This document shows positions 41,507 to 51,000 of a stretch of 55,133 bases of DNA, in pieces. The stretch covers positions 1-55,133 of the forward strand of contig NZ_PQSQ01000051.1 of assembly GCF_002920575.1 (NCBI RefSeq). The letters are read 5' to 3'. Both the position numbers and the translations under genes were made by a program. The DNA is from Streptomyces sp. Ru73. Its GTDB lineage: Bacteria > Actinomycetota > Actinomycetes > Streptomycetales > Streptomycetaceae. The stretch's first letter is position 1. Each line of letters starts with the position of its first letter. The notes below the pieces were generated by a model. That model had not been told where the DNA came from, did no database searches, and saw only the letters and a list, made by a program, of their open reading frames with translations.

Positions 41507-41932
41507 TCAGGGGGCGAAGCGCGGCTCGGTACCGCGCAGCTCCCCCACGCGGCGGACGAGCCGCGCCACCTCGTAGGCGAGCAGGCCGATATCGGCATCC
41601 GAAGAGCTGAGCACCGCAAGGCACGAGCCGTCGCCGGCTCCGGCGATGAACAGGTAGCCGTCCTCCAGTTCCACCATCGTCTGGCGCGCCGCTCCGGAGG
41701 CGAAGTGCCGCCCGGTGCCCCTGGCCAGGCTGTGGAAGGCCGAGGCCACGGCCGCCAGGTGATCGGCGTCCTCCCGCAGGAGGCAGCCCGAGGCCCCGGC
41801 CACCAGTCCGTCGCCGCCGAGTACGACGGCGTGCCGGACCTCCGGTACGCGGTGGGCCAGGTCGTCCAGGAGCCGGCCGACTTCGCTCCGGGGGCGCGAC
41901 GGTGTGCGACTCGCTCGTTCCTCGTGCATCAC
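41507..41932 (-). CDS. cvnB: CvnB: conservon roadblock/LC7 protein
   Basis: 141 residues (GTG 41932; ATG 41929 also possible). Roadblock/LC7 domain: GRLLDDLAHRVPEVRHAVVLGGDGLVAGASG, EDADHLAAVASAFHSLARGTGRHF, MVELEDGYLFIAGAGDGSCLAVLSS and ADIGLLAYEVARLVRRVG. It is closely similar to the second roadblock gene at 39.7-40.1 kb. Its start overlaps the cvnA stop by 4 bp, so translation is coupled. It is expected to link CvnA to CvnD. Confidence 0.9.
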   Translation of the reverse strand: MMHEERASRTPSRPRSEVGRLLDDLAHRVPEVRHAVVLGGDGLVAGASGCLLREDADHLAAVASAFHSLARGTGRHFASGAARQTMVELEDGYLFIAGAGDGSCLAVLSSSDADIGLLAYEVARLVRRVGELRGTEPRFAP

Positions 41933-44226
41933 GGTTCTCCTTCCGTGAGACCGCGCGCCCAGCCCAGGCGGTAGGCGGTCATACGTGCACGTGCCTGTTC
42001 CGGGGAGAGCGTGGGCTCCTCCTCGGGCGGCAGGTCCTTGGCGGCAGGGGGTGGCTCGCGCAGGCGCACGGCCAGGCTGCGCTGTCGGACACGTTGCGGC
42101 AGTACCTCCGGACCGCCGGGAACGCTGTCAGCGGCCGGGGGCGCCGGCGGTGCCAGCGCCCGGCCTGTGCGGCGTCCGATGTGTGCCCGTACCCGTTCCA
42201 GTGGCCCGTCGGGGACCGGCCCAGGGGCAGGCGCGGGCGGCACCGGAAGGCCCGTCGGGTGTACGAGGGCGTGGGGCAGCAGGACCACGGCCGTCGTGCC
42301 GCCGTACACCGAAGGGCGCAGCACGACGCGTACCCCGTGCCGGGCCGCCAGCCGGCTCACCACGAAGAGCCCCAGCCGGTCCCGGTCCGAGGGCGCGGGT
42401 GCGCCGGCGTCCCCGATGCGCCGGTTGGCCTCCTCGAGCGCCTCGTCGTCCATGCCCAGCCCGCGGTCCTCGATCTCCAGGACGTGGCCGGTGCCGACCG
42501 GTTCGCCCTGCACCCGCACCTTGGTGTGCGGCGGCGAGAACTGGGCGGCGTTCTCGATGAGCTCGGCCAGGAGGTGCGTGAGGTCGGCGACCGCGGCACC
42601 CGGTAGCGCGCCGTCGGGGAGGCGCCGCACTTCGATGCGCGCGTAGTCCTCGATCTCCGATACCGCGGCGCGCACCACGTCCACGAGCGGTACCGGAGAG
42701 CGCCAGGCCCTCCCGGGTGCCGCGCCGGAGAGGACGATCAGGCTCTCCGCATGGCGGTGCATACGGGTGGTGAGGTGGTCGAGCCGGAACAGGTCGCCGA
42801 GTTCGGCCGGCTCCTGGGTGCGGCGTTCCATGGCGTCCAGGAGGGCGAGTTGGCGGTGGAGGAGGACCTGGCTGCGGCGGGCGAGGTTCACGAACACGCC
42901 GGTGATCCGGTCGGCCAGTTCGGCGTGCTCCGCGGCCGCGTCCAGGGCCGACCTGTGCACGCTGCCCAGCGCCGCACGGACCTGACTGATCTCGTCGGCG
43001 GGCAGTGGCGCGGCAGGCGCCTCGGGCGGCTTCTCCGGCAGGTTCTGGGACTCGTTGTCGGCCTCGCCGCGTGCGACGGACGGCCGCTCGGTGCCGGGCT
43101 CGCCCGCCGCCTCGGGGAGTTCGTCGCGGGCGATGCTCAGCGCGTTGTCACGGAGGCCGGTGAGGTCCTCGGCCAGACCGCGACCGACCCGCACCGCAAC
43201 GAACCAGGAGAGCCCCAGCGCCAGGAACCCGAGTCCGACGGCCGCTGCGATGGCCGCCCGCACGCCGTACACGTAAGGGCCGTCATGCCGGCGCGTGGCA
43301 TCAGCGGTCACCTTGCTGTCGATGACCCGGAGGTCCTGCCGCAGCGTCTGACAGGTGGGCCGCCAGCGGCCTCCGGGGGCCGCCCGCGCCGCGTCGCGTC
43401 CCGGAGCGGCGGCGCTCACCGCGTCTTCCATGGTGCGGAGGTCGGCGTACTCAGGGCCGGTGGCGAGGGTGCGCCACGCCGTGGCCGCGTCCTTCGGCAG
43501 GTCGTCGGTGGCGGTGCGCTCCATGAGGCGCCGCGCCGCGACCGTTCCCATGAACGACCGCTGTTGGGCCGTGTCCAGGGTCCCGGTGAGGTCCGCGGCG
43601 GTCAGGACGGCATCCTCCTGGGCAAGCAGTTCGCCGGCCTGCAGAAGCCGCGCCGGCGGCCGGGTGTCCGTTCCGTCCAGTGTTGCGTCGGCGGTCAGGG
43701 CCGAGGTGATGGCCGCGGTGTAGCGGCCGTGCGCCTGGGGCCAGAGGAGGGCGCGCTCCCTCGTCGGCCGGCGCTGCTTCGTCACCGCGTCGAGCGCGCC
43801 GTCAAGGGCGGTCAGGCTGTCCGCCGCACGGTCCGGGAGCCCTGCGCCGGTGGCGGCCGTCCGACGGCCGTCGAGCCGCAGCCGGGCCGCCGCCTTCGCC
43901 GTCTCCCCCGCGCGCGTTCCGAAGGCGTCCTCCCGGGCCCGGGTGGGTGCGGCCAGGTAGGCGACGGCGGCCCGGCGTTCCTCCTGGAGCGCGCGCACCA
44001 CCTGGTACAGAGGCGCACGGACCTCGTCCTCGATGTGCTGCGCCCGCCGAGCCGCCGCGGCCTCCTGCACCGCGCCGACGGTGACGAAGCCCAGGAGGCC
44101 GAGCAGGGACACGGAGGGGACCACGAGCAGCCGGGCGACGCGGGCGCGGACCGTACGGCGGCGGAAGGCCCGCCCTCGTGCGCCGTTCAGCAGCCGCCTC
44201 ATGGGCGTGCGGTCCAGGTGTCCCAT
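41929..44226 (-). CDS. cvnA: CvnA: conservon sensor histidine-kinase-like protein
   Basis: 765 residues. A first transmembrane helix (LLVVPSVSLLGLLGFVTVG) leads into an extracytoplasmic nitrate/nitrite-sensing-type helical domain (about 60-310). A second helix (AIAAAVGLGFLALGLSWFVAV) follows. The cytosolic part has a dimer/phospho-acceptor-like region and an HATPase domain (LAELIENAAQFSPPHTKVRV N-box, EIEDRGLGMDDEAL G1-box, DRLGLFVVSRLAARHG G2-box). A Pro-rich tail follows. It is the membrane sensor of the conservon. The ligand is unknown. Confidence 0.9.
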   Translation of the reverse strand: MGHLDRTPMRRLLNGARGRAFRRRTVRARVARLLVVPSVSLLGLLGFVTVGAVQEAAAARRAQHIEDEVRAPLYQVVRALQEERRAAVAYLAAPTRAREDAFGTRAGETAKAAARLRLDGRRTAATGAGLPDRAADSLTALDGALDAVTKQRRPTRERALLWPQAHGRYTAAITSALTADATLDGTDTRPPARLLQAGELLAQEDAVLTAADLTGTLDTAQQRSFMGTVAARRLMERTATDDLPKDAATAWRTLATGPEYADLRTMEDAVSAAAPGRDAARAAPGGRWRPTCQTLRQDLRVIDSKVTADATRRHDGPYVYGVRAAIAAAVGLGFLALGLSWFVAVRVGRGLAEDLTGLRDNALSIARDELPEAAGEPGTERPSVARGEADNESQNLPEKPPEAPAAPLPADEISQVRAALGSVHRSALDAAAEHAELADRITGVFVNLARRSQVLLHRQLALLDAMERRTQEPAELGDLFRLDHLTTRMHRHAESLIVLSGAAPGRAWRSPVPLVDVVRAAVSEIEDYARIEVRRLPDGALPGAAVADLTHLLAELIENAAQFSPPHTKVRVQGEPVGTGHVLEIEDRGLGMDDEALEEANRRIGDAGAPAPSDRDRLGLFVVSRLAARHGVRVVLRPSVYGGTTAVVLLPHALVHPTGLPVPPAPAPGPVPDGPLERVRAHIGRRTGRALAPPAPPAADSVPGGPEVLPQRVRQRSLAVRLREPPPAAKDLPPEEEPTLSPEQARARMTAYRLGWARGLTEGEP

Positions 44227-44410
44227 GGCTCCGGGACGCTAGACCCGCAGAGGCGGCACACCCGCGTACAGTCCGGAACTGCTGCCATTTGGCGGCGCCG
44301 TGCCAGCGCTCGATCGGCCGTTGCCCGAACGTGTGCGCCGCACGGACCCCCACTTCTCGTGGGAACCAAGGGCCCGCGCGGCTCGCCCCATGGGGGATCA
44401 TGTCGTCACT

Positions 44411-45061
44411 ATGAGCGAATTCAGCGAAAGCCCTCGGTCCGACGGCGGTGCTCGCGGCCGCTCCGGCCGCCGGGCGCACGACGTACGGGAGTTCTTCGGG
44501 CAACGGGCGCTGACCTGGGACACCCGCTTCCCCGATGACGGGCCGGCCTTCGCGGCGGGCGTCGCGGAGCTGGGCCTGCGTGCGGGCGACCGCGTGCTGG
44601 ACGCCGGATGCGGCACCGGCCGGGCCCTGCCGGCGCTGCGTGCGGCCGTAGGACCGTCCGGCACGGTGCTTGCGGCCGATCTGACGCCGGAGATGCTGGA
44701 GGCGGCCGTACGGGCCGGACGGGACGCGGAGGGGGCCCTGCTGCGCGCGGACGTCGCCGCGCTGCCGGTCCGTGACGGCGCGCTGGACGGCGTCTTCGCG
44801 GCCGGCCTGATCTCGCACCTGGCGGACCCTGCGCGCGACCTCGCGGAGCTGGCCAGGGTGGTGCGGCCCGGCGGGCGGCTGGCCCTCTTCCATCCGATCG
44901 GGCGGGCGGCCCTCGCCGCCCGCAAGGGCCACGAGCTCACCCCGGACGACCTGCGGGCGGAGCCGAACCTGCGGCCGCTGCTGGCCGGCAGCGGCTGGGA
45001 GCTGGTCCGTTACGCCGACGAGGACGCGCGCTTCCTGGCGCTGGCCGTACGCCAGGGCTGA
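44411..45061 (+). CDS. SAM-dependent class I methyltransferase
   Basis: About 216 residues. Motif I VLDAGCGTGRALPALRAAVG, VLAADLTPEMLEAAVRAGR, LRADVAALPVRDGALDGVFAAGLISHLADPARDLAELARVVRPGGRLALFHPIG: a ubiE/methyltransferase-11-type Rossmann enzyme that transfers a methyl group from SAM. HDVREFFGQRALTWDTRFPDDG at the start is typical of one actinobacterial subgroup. The substrate is not inferable. ATG 44411 is my choice (GGGGGA about 13 nt upstream); ATG 44390 is in frame. It is divergent from cvnA across 184 bp. Confidence 0.85.
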   Translation: MSEFSESPRSDGGARGRSGRRAHDVREFFGQRALTWDTRFPDDGPAFAAGVAELGLRAGDRVLDAGCGTGRALPALRAAVGPSGTVLAADLTPEMLEAAVRAGRDAEGALLRADVAALPVRDGALDGVFAAGLISHLADPARDLAELARVVRPGGRLALFHPIGRAALAARKGHELTPDDLRAEPNLRPLLAGSGWELVRYADEDARFLALAVRQG

Positions 45062-45118
45062 CCGTACGCCGGTGCTGACCGGCGCCGGTACGTTCGGCAG
45101 CGCCAGAAGACGGTGCGG

Positions 45119-46087
45119 TCAGGACGTCGCGGCGCCGTCGGCGTGCGGGACCGGACAGCCCGTGCCGGTCCGCCGCCGCTGAGGGAAGGTGCCGAGTTCG
45201 GCGATGCGGTAACCGTTCGGATAGCCCTTGATCTCGGGATTCTGCCGGGCGTAGTGCGGGGCGCGGCGGGGCGACATGAGACGGACGGCCTTGGCACGCA
45301 GCCGGAGTGCGCCGCGTACGGCGGTCCGTACGGCGGGGTGCGGCCGCTCGTACCGGAAGGCGTCGAGGAGGGCGTCGTCCAGGAGCGCCGTGCTCGCGGC
45401 GCGCACTACGGGGGCCAGCGGGCCGTACCACCCGGCCATGAGGCCGAGCGAGGCGTCCGAGACGCGCCGGCCGCCCTCGTCCCAGCCGAAGTGCTCGTGC
45501 TCGTAGTCGTCCAGGTAGCGCTCGAACTCCTGATAGGTGCGGGGCAGCTCGCTGATACCCATGTGCGCGCCGAGCGTCCGGTAGTACACGGCCATCGCGT
45601 GCTTCTCGTGCTCGCTCAGCCGCCGCCACCCGTACTGGTCGATCCAGCGCTTCGGTACGACCACGAACGTGCACAGCACATAGCGCATGTCGTCGTTGCT
45701 GATGTCGTAGCTGCGGTGCATCTGATTGATGCGCCGGATGGCCGTGCGGCCGTCCTCCGTATCGAAGCCGTGCTCGACCACGGAGTCCAGTAGAAGCGCG
45801 GTGTCGTCGTAGCGCTTTTGCGTACGGTCGGTCAGCTCGGCGGTTTCGGCCAGCAGACGGCCGATGCTGGGCACTGCGTACGTGCGGTAAAGGGCGAGTT
45901 CAAGCGCTCTGGTGATGTCCCATGGGAACTCATACGTCACTGTGATGCGGAAGATCCGCAGATAGTCCTTCTCGGGATCCAGCCGCTGAATCTCCTTGAG
46001 CAGGTCGTAACGCCCCACGAGAGAACCGTCCCTTCGGTCGCCGAAGGTCCAACAGTACGAGGAGAGGGGAGACTTGGAAGGCCTCAT
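45119..46087 (-). CDS. MpaB-family (DUF2236) oxygenase-like protein
   Basis: 322 residues, all helical. FRITVTYEFPWDITRALELALYRTYAVPSIGRLLAET and RINQMHRSYDISNDDMRYVLCTFVVVPKRWIDQYGWR, then HAMAVYYRTLGAHMGISELPRTYQEFERYLDDYE, match the oxygenase-MpaB/DUF2236 group (related to latex-clearing protein Lcp), which can bind heme b. The His residues in INQMHRS and the EHEKHA stretch are candidate ligands. The start at ATG 46087 is set by GGAG 6 nt upstream; ATG 46105 lacks a site. Only 24 bp separate it from the divergent ORF. Substrate unknown. Confidence 0.8.
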   Translation of the reverse strand: MRPSKSPLSSYCWTFGDRRDGSLVGRYDLLKEIQRLDPEKDYLRIFRITVTYEFPWDITRALELALYRTYAVPSIGRLLAETAELTDRTQKRYDDTALLLDSVVEHGFDTEDGRTAIRRINQMHRSYDISNDDMRYVLCTFVVVPKRWIDQYGWRRLSEHEKHAMAVYYRTLGAHMGISELPRTYQEFERYLDDYEHEHFGWDEGGRRVSDASLGLMAGWYGPLAPVVRAASTALLDDALLDAFRYERPHPAVRTAVRGALRLRAKAVRLMSPRRAPHYARQNPEIKGYPNGYRIAELGTFPQRRRTGTGCPVPHADGAATS

Positions 46088-46111
46088 ACGCTTCTCCACC
46101 GGCATGGGGGA

Positions 46112-46426
46112 ATGATGACCGATTTCCTTCGCGGACTCCGGGCCCGTCTCACCGGGGGCGGGTCCGGACCGGGGCGGCCGCGTGCGCAGCGGCCACCGGC
46201 CAGAAAGGGCCCGCACAACCTCTTCGAGGCGGCGGCCACGCATGTGGCGGCGTGCGCCGAAGGCGACGAGGACCGGGGCGCCGAGGCGGCGGACTGGGTG
46301 TCCCCCGAGGCGCTGGCCTTCGGGATCAACGAGCTGGCCTGCCGGGCGCTGATCGCCCTCGCACGGGAGCGCCGCCAGTCGCCGCAGGAAGTCGCCAGAG
46401 ACCTGCTCAGCCTGCCGGCCGCCTGA
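46112..46426 (+). CDS. Unrecognised 104-residue protein
   Basis: A basic N-terminus (MMTDFLRGLRARLTG, Gly/Pro/Arg linker) then a helical domain: NLFEAAATHVAACAEGDEDR, then DWVSPEALAFGINELACRALIALARERRQSPQEVARDLL. No family recognised; it is Ala/Glu-rich and helical. ATG 46112 or 46115 follows GGGGGA. It is divergent from the MpaB-like gene with only 24 bp between start codons, so each promoter must lie in or over the other gene's start. Confidence 0.6.
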   Translation: MMTDFLRGLRARLTGGGSGPGRPRAQRPPARKGPHNLFEAAATHVAACAEGDEDRGAEAADWVSPEALAFGINELACRALIALARERRQSPQEVARDLLSLPAA

Positions 46427-46554
46427 GCGGCGGCGATATCACCGGATGCGGGTGCCGGGGCCGTGACAACCGCCTGTCCGGCCAATTAAGGTGCGCCGAC
46501 GACGTGATCTGTGCGGCCGGTGACTTTCCGGCCGCGAGCGAATGGGAGGCCCGA

Positions 46555-47394
46555 GTGTCCGCGACGGAGGGCGCCGTCGGCGACGGCAGCGACGTCGGCG
46601 ACGGCAGCGACGTCGGCGACGTCGGCGAGGTCGACGACGACCAGCTGTTCGTACTGACCGCGGTGCTGCTGACGCCCGGGCAGTTCCCGAGTGTGCTCGG
46701 TGACGACTATCCCGAGGTGTGCGCCAAGCTGCGCCTGGAGCCGTACGAAGAGGGCTACGGGCTGGTGCTCGGGCAGGACGGTCGCGGCGCGCGCTGGACC
46801 GTGGCGACCGACGACGTCTCCCTCGTGGCCTGCGCGATAGCGGCCTGGGACTGCGGCATGGAGTACGACCTCTCCCCCGACGAGAACAGCATCGTGGCGG
46901 CCCTGCCGGGCTGGCCGCTCGCCCTGGCGGTGGCGGCGCCCGGAGTGCCGGCGCCGCACGACCCGGCCCCCGAGGAGGGCGATCCCGAGCCCCTGACGCC
47001 GCCGGACGCGCTGGAGTGGGGGCCGGCCCAACGGCGCCTCGGCGCGGACGAGATCGCCCTGCAGTGGGCGGCCTGGCGCGAGCAGGTCGACGGTGAGGTC
47101 ACGTTCGTGGAGCCGGGCGCCAAGCCGCATCCGGGCGTGCGCAGGGTGCTGGACGAGGCGCGGGGGTACGTGCAGCAGCCTCCGCCGCCGGGACGGGTGC
47201 GCTCGTCGTTCGCCGCCGGTGAGGCGCGCACGCTGCGCGTGGACGGGCCGGGCTGGAGCATGGTCGCCCGGACCGACGACATCGCCTTCGTGCTGCTCGA
47301 CGACGAGCCGGGCGAGGTGCTCCCGGTGGGCCGCGGCCCGGAGCTTCCGGGGCTGCTGCAGTCGCTGGACGCGATGGCCTTCCGGCCGGTCTGA
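46555..47394 (+). CDS. Unrecognised 279-residue protein
   Basis: GTG 46555 with GGGAGG 6 nt upstream. The N-terminus has an in-frame repeat GDGSDVGDGSDVGD (18-bp units). Two alpha/beta segments follow: VLTAVLLTPGQFPSVLGDDYPEVCAKL, then VLGQDGRGARWTVATDDVSLVACAIAAWDCGMEYDL. A later region has ARTLRVDGPGWSMVARTDDIAFVLLDDEPGEVLPVG. It looks like a soluble Streptomyces-specific protein; the family is not recognised. The frame runs open upstream but has no other supported start. Confidence 0.65.
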   Translation: MSATEGAVGDGSDVGDGSDVGDVGEVDDDQLFVLTAVLLTPGQFPSVLGDDYPEVCAKLRLEPYEEGYGLVLGQDGRGARWTVATDDVSLVACAIAAWDCGMEYDLSPDENSIVAALPGWPLALAVAAPGVPAPHDPAPEEGDPEPLTPPDALEWGPAQRRLGADEIALQWAAWREQVDGEVTFVEPGAKPHPGVRRVLDEARGYVQQPPPPGRVRSSFAAGEARTLRVDGPGWSMVARTDDIAFVLLDDEPGEVLPVGRGPELPGLLQSLDAMAFRPV

Positions 47395-47674
47395 GAGCGG
47401 CGCGAGCGCGGGACCACGTGGTACTGGCGCGCACGGCCCCGTGTACGCGCCGCGCAGCCCTCATGCGCACTCACGCTCGGCCGCGGCGGCGAGTGCTGCG
47501 CAGGTCCGCCGCCCGGGCCTGGCCGCGCGCTGCCGAGTACGGGACATGCCCTGCCCCGGTGGGCATGGTGCGTCGGCGCCCGGGCCCTACGGCAGCGTGC
47601 CCTGAAGACCCGCACGTCAGGTCACCCGTAGGCCCGGCACCCGGACGCCCCTGCCCTCCCGGGTCCGGGGGTGC

Positions 47675-47857
47675 TCAGCGTCCGAGCTCCTTGCGGGTGA
47701 CGCGGCGCAGTCGCCGCCGCTGCGAGGGGTCCAGCGTCAGATAGGCGACCGCCGGCACCCCGATCATGACCAGCAACGCCGCCCAGAAGGGCAGCAGCCA
47801 CAGCAGGATCACGCCTGCCGCCACGCCGCCGACGGCGACCTTCGCACGTGTGGACAT
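47675..47857 (-). CDS. Small two-helix membrane protein, 60 residues
   Basis: MSTRAKVAVGGVAAGVILLW, then LPFWAALLVMIGVPAVAYLTL gives two adjacent hydrophobic helices. A basic C-terminal tail (DPSQRRRLRRVTRKELG) probably faces the cytosol. GAAGG precedes the ATG. It is conserved-looking in character but not recognised. Convergent with the 279-residue gene across 280 bp of low-information DNA. Confidence 0.6.
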   Translation of the reverse strand: MSTRAKVAVGGVAAGVILLWLLPFWAALLVMIGVPAVAYLTLDPSQRRRLRRVTRKELGR

Positions 47858-48004
47858 CCTTCACGACCTTTCCGCGGCGGCTGCCGCGTCCGTTGTCTTC
47901 CATTGAACGCCGGATCGGCGCCGGAGGTTCCACGAAAGCCCGGTCCGTCCTGTACCCTCGGCCGCTCCGAAGGCAGGTAGTCAAATTTGAGGAGTCGACG
48001 GCAC

Positions 48005-51000
48005 GTGCCCGAACTTCCCGCGCTCAGCCTCGACCGGATCGCCGCTCTCTCCCGGTGCGCCGCGGTGTACGTGCCGGGTGATCCACCGCGCACGGGGCGC
48101 GTCGCGTTCTGGCGGCCGGACGGTGAGCCGCTGCCGGACGGCTCCGGCATCGACGGCGTGGCGGCCGAGCATCTGACCCTCGCCCTCCCGCGGCAAGGAG
48201 GCGAGGTCGCCTCTCGGGAGGTGCCCGCCCTGCTGCTGTCCGTCGCCGCCGCGCTCCCCGTACTGACCCGCGCCCGCGCCTCCCGTACCGCGCACCCTGC
48301 CGCCGCCTTCTGGGGCGCGGCTGCCCTGATCGCACTGCACGTAGTGGCGCGCGGCAAGCTCCTTCCGGGGCTGAGCGCCGGTGACCACGACGCCTGGCGA
48401 TGCGGCCCTCTCGAGCCCGCCGATCTGACCCGCATACGGGAGCTGGCCGCGGCGATGCCCCCGTATGCGCACGCCGCGCCGGTCCCCGGAAGCAGCCCGT
48501 TGCGGTTGCCCGAACCGGAACCGCTGCTGCGTTCCTTCCTGGACGCCGTGGCCGACGGGCTGCCGCGCTCCCCCGCCGCCGTCTTGGCCGCGGGCGGCCC
48601 TGCGTACGCGGCGGCGCTCCCGCAGCACATTCCCGAGCAGCGCGCATGGGCGGCCGACGTGGCGGCGGGGCACGACGCCGGTGTCCGCCTGTCCCTCCGG
48701 ATCGAGATCCCCGGGCTGGGCGGCCACGAGGGCGGGGGTGGCGCGGGCCTGGCCTCCGCCGGCCGTGGCGGGGGCGCTGACGGCGACGCGACAGCCTCTC
48801 CGGACGCCGCCGCACGCCTCTCCGATGCCGTGGCGGCCCGTCCGCGCTTCACTGCCGTGCTCCAGCTGCACAGCCCCAGCGATCCGGCTCTGGTCGCCGA
48901 CGTGTCCGAGGTGTGGGCGGGTGACTCCCCGGCAGGCCGGGCGTTCGGGGCGCGCGCTCGTACGGACACGCTGCTGACGCTGCGGCGGGCGGCCTCCGCG
49001 TGGGCTCCGCTGTCCCCGTTGCTCTCCGCGGCCGTACCGGACGCGCTGGACCTCGCCGAGGAGGAGATCGGCGACTTGCTGGGCCCCGGCTCGCGGGCCC
49101 TCGCGGCGGCCGGGGTACAGGTGCACTGGCCCAAGCGGCTCGCCCGGAGCCTCGCCGCGCATGCGGTGGTGGGCTCTCCCGACGCGGCCGGCTCCGGAGA
49201 GCAGGCGCCCGGCCGTACGGAGTCCGCGCTGCCCTCGCTGCTGTCGGCCGATGCGCTGCTGTCGTTCAGCTGGCGGTTCGCCATCGGGGAGCACGAGCTG
49301 AGCCGGGTGGAGCTGGACCGGCTGGCGGAGGCCGGGCGACCGCTCGTACGGCTGCACGACCAGTGGGTGCTCGTCGCCCCCGAGGCGCTGCGGGCCGCGC
49401 ACCAGAGGCGGGACCGGAAGGTCACGCCCATGGAAGCGCTCGGAGCGGCGCTCACGGGGGCGGCCGACAGCGGCGACGGCGCGCACGTGGAGGTGCGGGC
49501 GTCCGGCCCGTTGCGGGAGTTGCGCGACCGGCTCGCCGATCCGGAGGGCAGCGGGGGCGAGGCGCCGGCACAGCCCGCCGCGCTCGCCGCGACGCTGCGC
49601 GACTATCAGCTGCGCGGCCTGGCGTGGCTGCACCGGATGACGTCGCTCGGCCTCGGGTGCTGCCTGGCCGACGACATGGGCCTGGGCAAGACGATCACGC
49701 TGATCGCGCTCCATCTGCACCGCCGTACCGTCCCCGCGGCCGCAGGGCCGACGCTGGTGGTCTGCCCGACCTCGCTGATGGGCAACTGGCAGCGGGAGAT
49801 CGAGCGGTTCGCGCCCGGTACGCCCGTACGCCGCTTCCACGCGGGGCGGCGCGACCTCGCCGGCCTGACGGACGGGGAGTTCGTGCTCACCACGTACGGG
49901 ACGATGCGGGTGGACGCCGGGAAACTGGCGGGCGTGGACTGGGGCATGATCGTCGCCGACGAGGCCCAGCATGTGAAGAATCCGTTCTCCGCGACCGCGA
50001 GGAAGCTGCGGACGCTGCCGGCACGCGCCCGGGTCGCCCTGACCGGCACCCCGGTGGAGAACAACCTCTCCGAGCTGTGGGCGATCCTCGACTGGACCAC
50101 GCCGGGCCTCCTCGGGCCCCTGAGCCGCTTCCGTGCGCGCTACGCGCAGGCCGTCGAGGGCGGGACCGACCCCGCCGCCGCTGAGCGCCTGGCGCGGCTC
50201 GTACGGCCGTTCCTGCTGCGCCGCCGGAAGACGGACCCCGGCATCGCGCCCGAGCTGCCGCCGAAGACGGAGACCGACCGCGCCGTGGCGCTCACCGCTG
50301 AACAGGCAGCGCTGTACGAGGCGGTGGTGCGCGAGGGGCTGGCCGGCATCGCAGGAGCGGACGGCTTCGCCCGCCGCGGCCTGGTCGTCAAACTGCTGAC
50401 CTCGCTGAAGCAGATCTGCAACCACCCCACGCAGTACCTCAAGGAGGACGGCGCCGGGGCAGGGCGCACGCGCCGTTTCGCGGAGCGCTCGGGGAAGGTC
50501 GAGCTGCTGGACGAACTCCTGGACACACTGCTCGCCGAAGGAGCCGGCGTGCTCGTCTTCACCCAGTACGTGCGGATGGCGCGACTGCTGGAGGCGCACC
50601 TGGCGGCGCGCGGCGTCACCGCACAACTGCTGCACGGCGGCACGTCCGTCGCCCAACGGGAGGAGCTGGTGCGCCGGTTCCAGAACGGCGACGTGCCCGT
50701 CTTCCTGCTCTCCCTGAAGGCGGCCGGCACCGGCCTGAACCTCACCAGGGCCTCGCACGTCGTGCACTTCGACCGCTGGTGGAACCCCGCCGTCGAAGCC
50801 CAGGCCACCGACCGCGCCCACCGGATCGGGCAGACCCGGCCGGTACAGGTCCACCGTTTCCTCACCGAGGGCACGGTCGAGGACCGGATCGCGGACATGC
50901 TCGCGCGCAAGCAGCGGCTGGCGGACGCCGTGCTCGGCGCCGGCGAGGCGGCACTCACCGAACTGACCGACGCGGAACTGGCGGAGCTGGTCGAGCTCCG

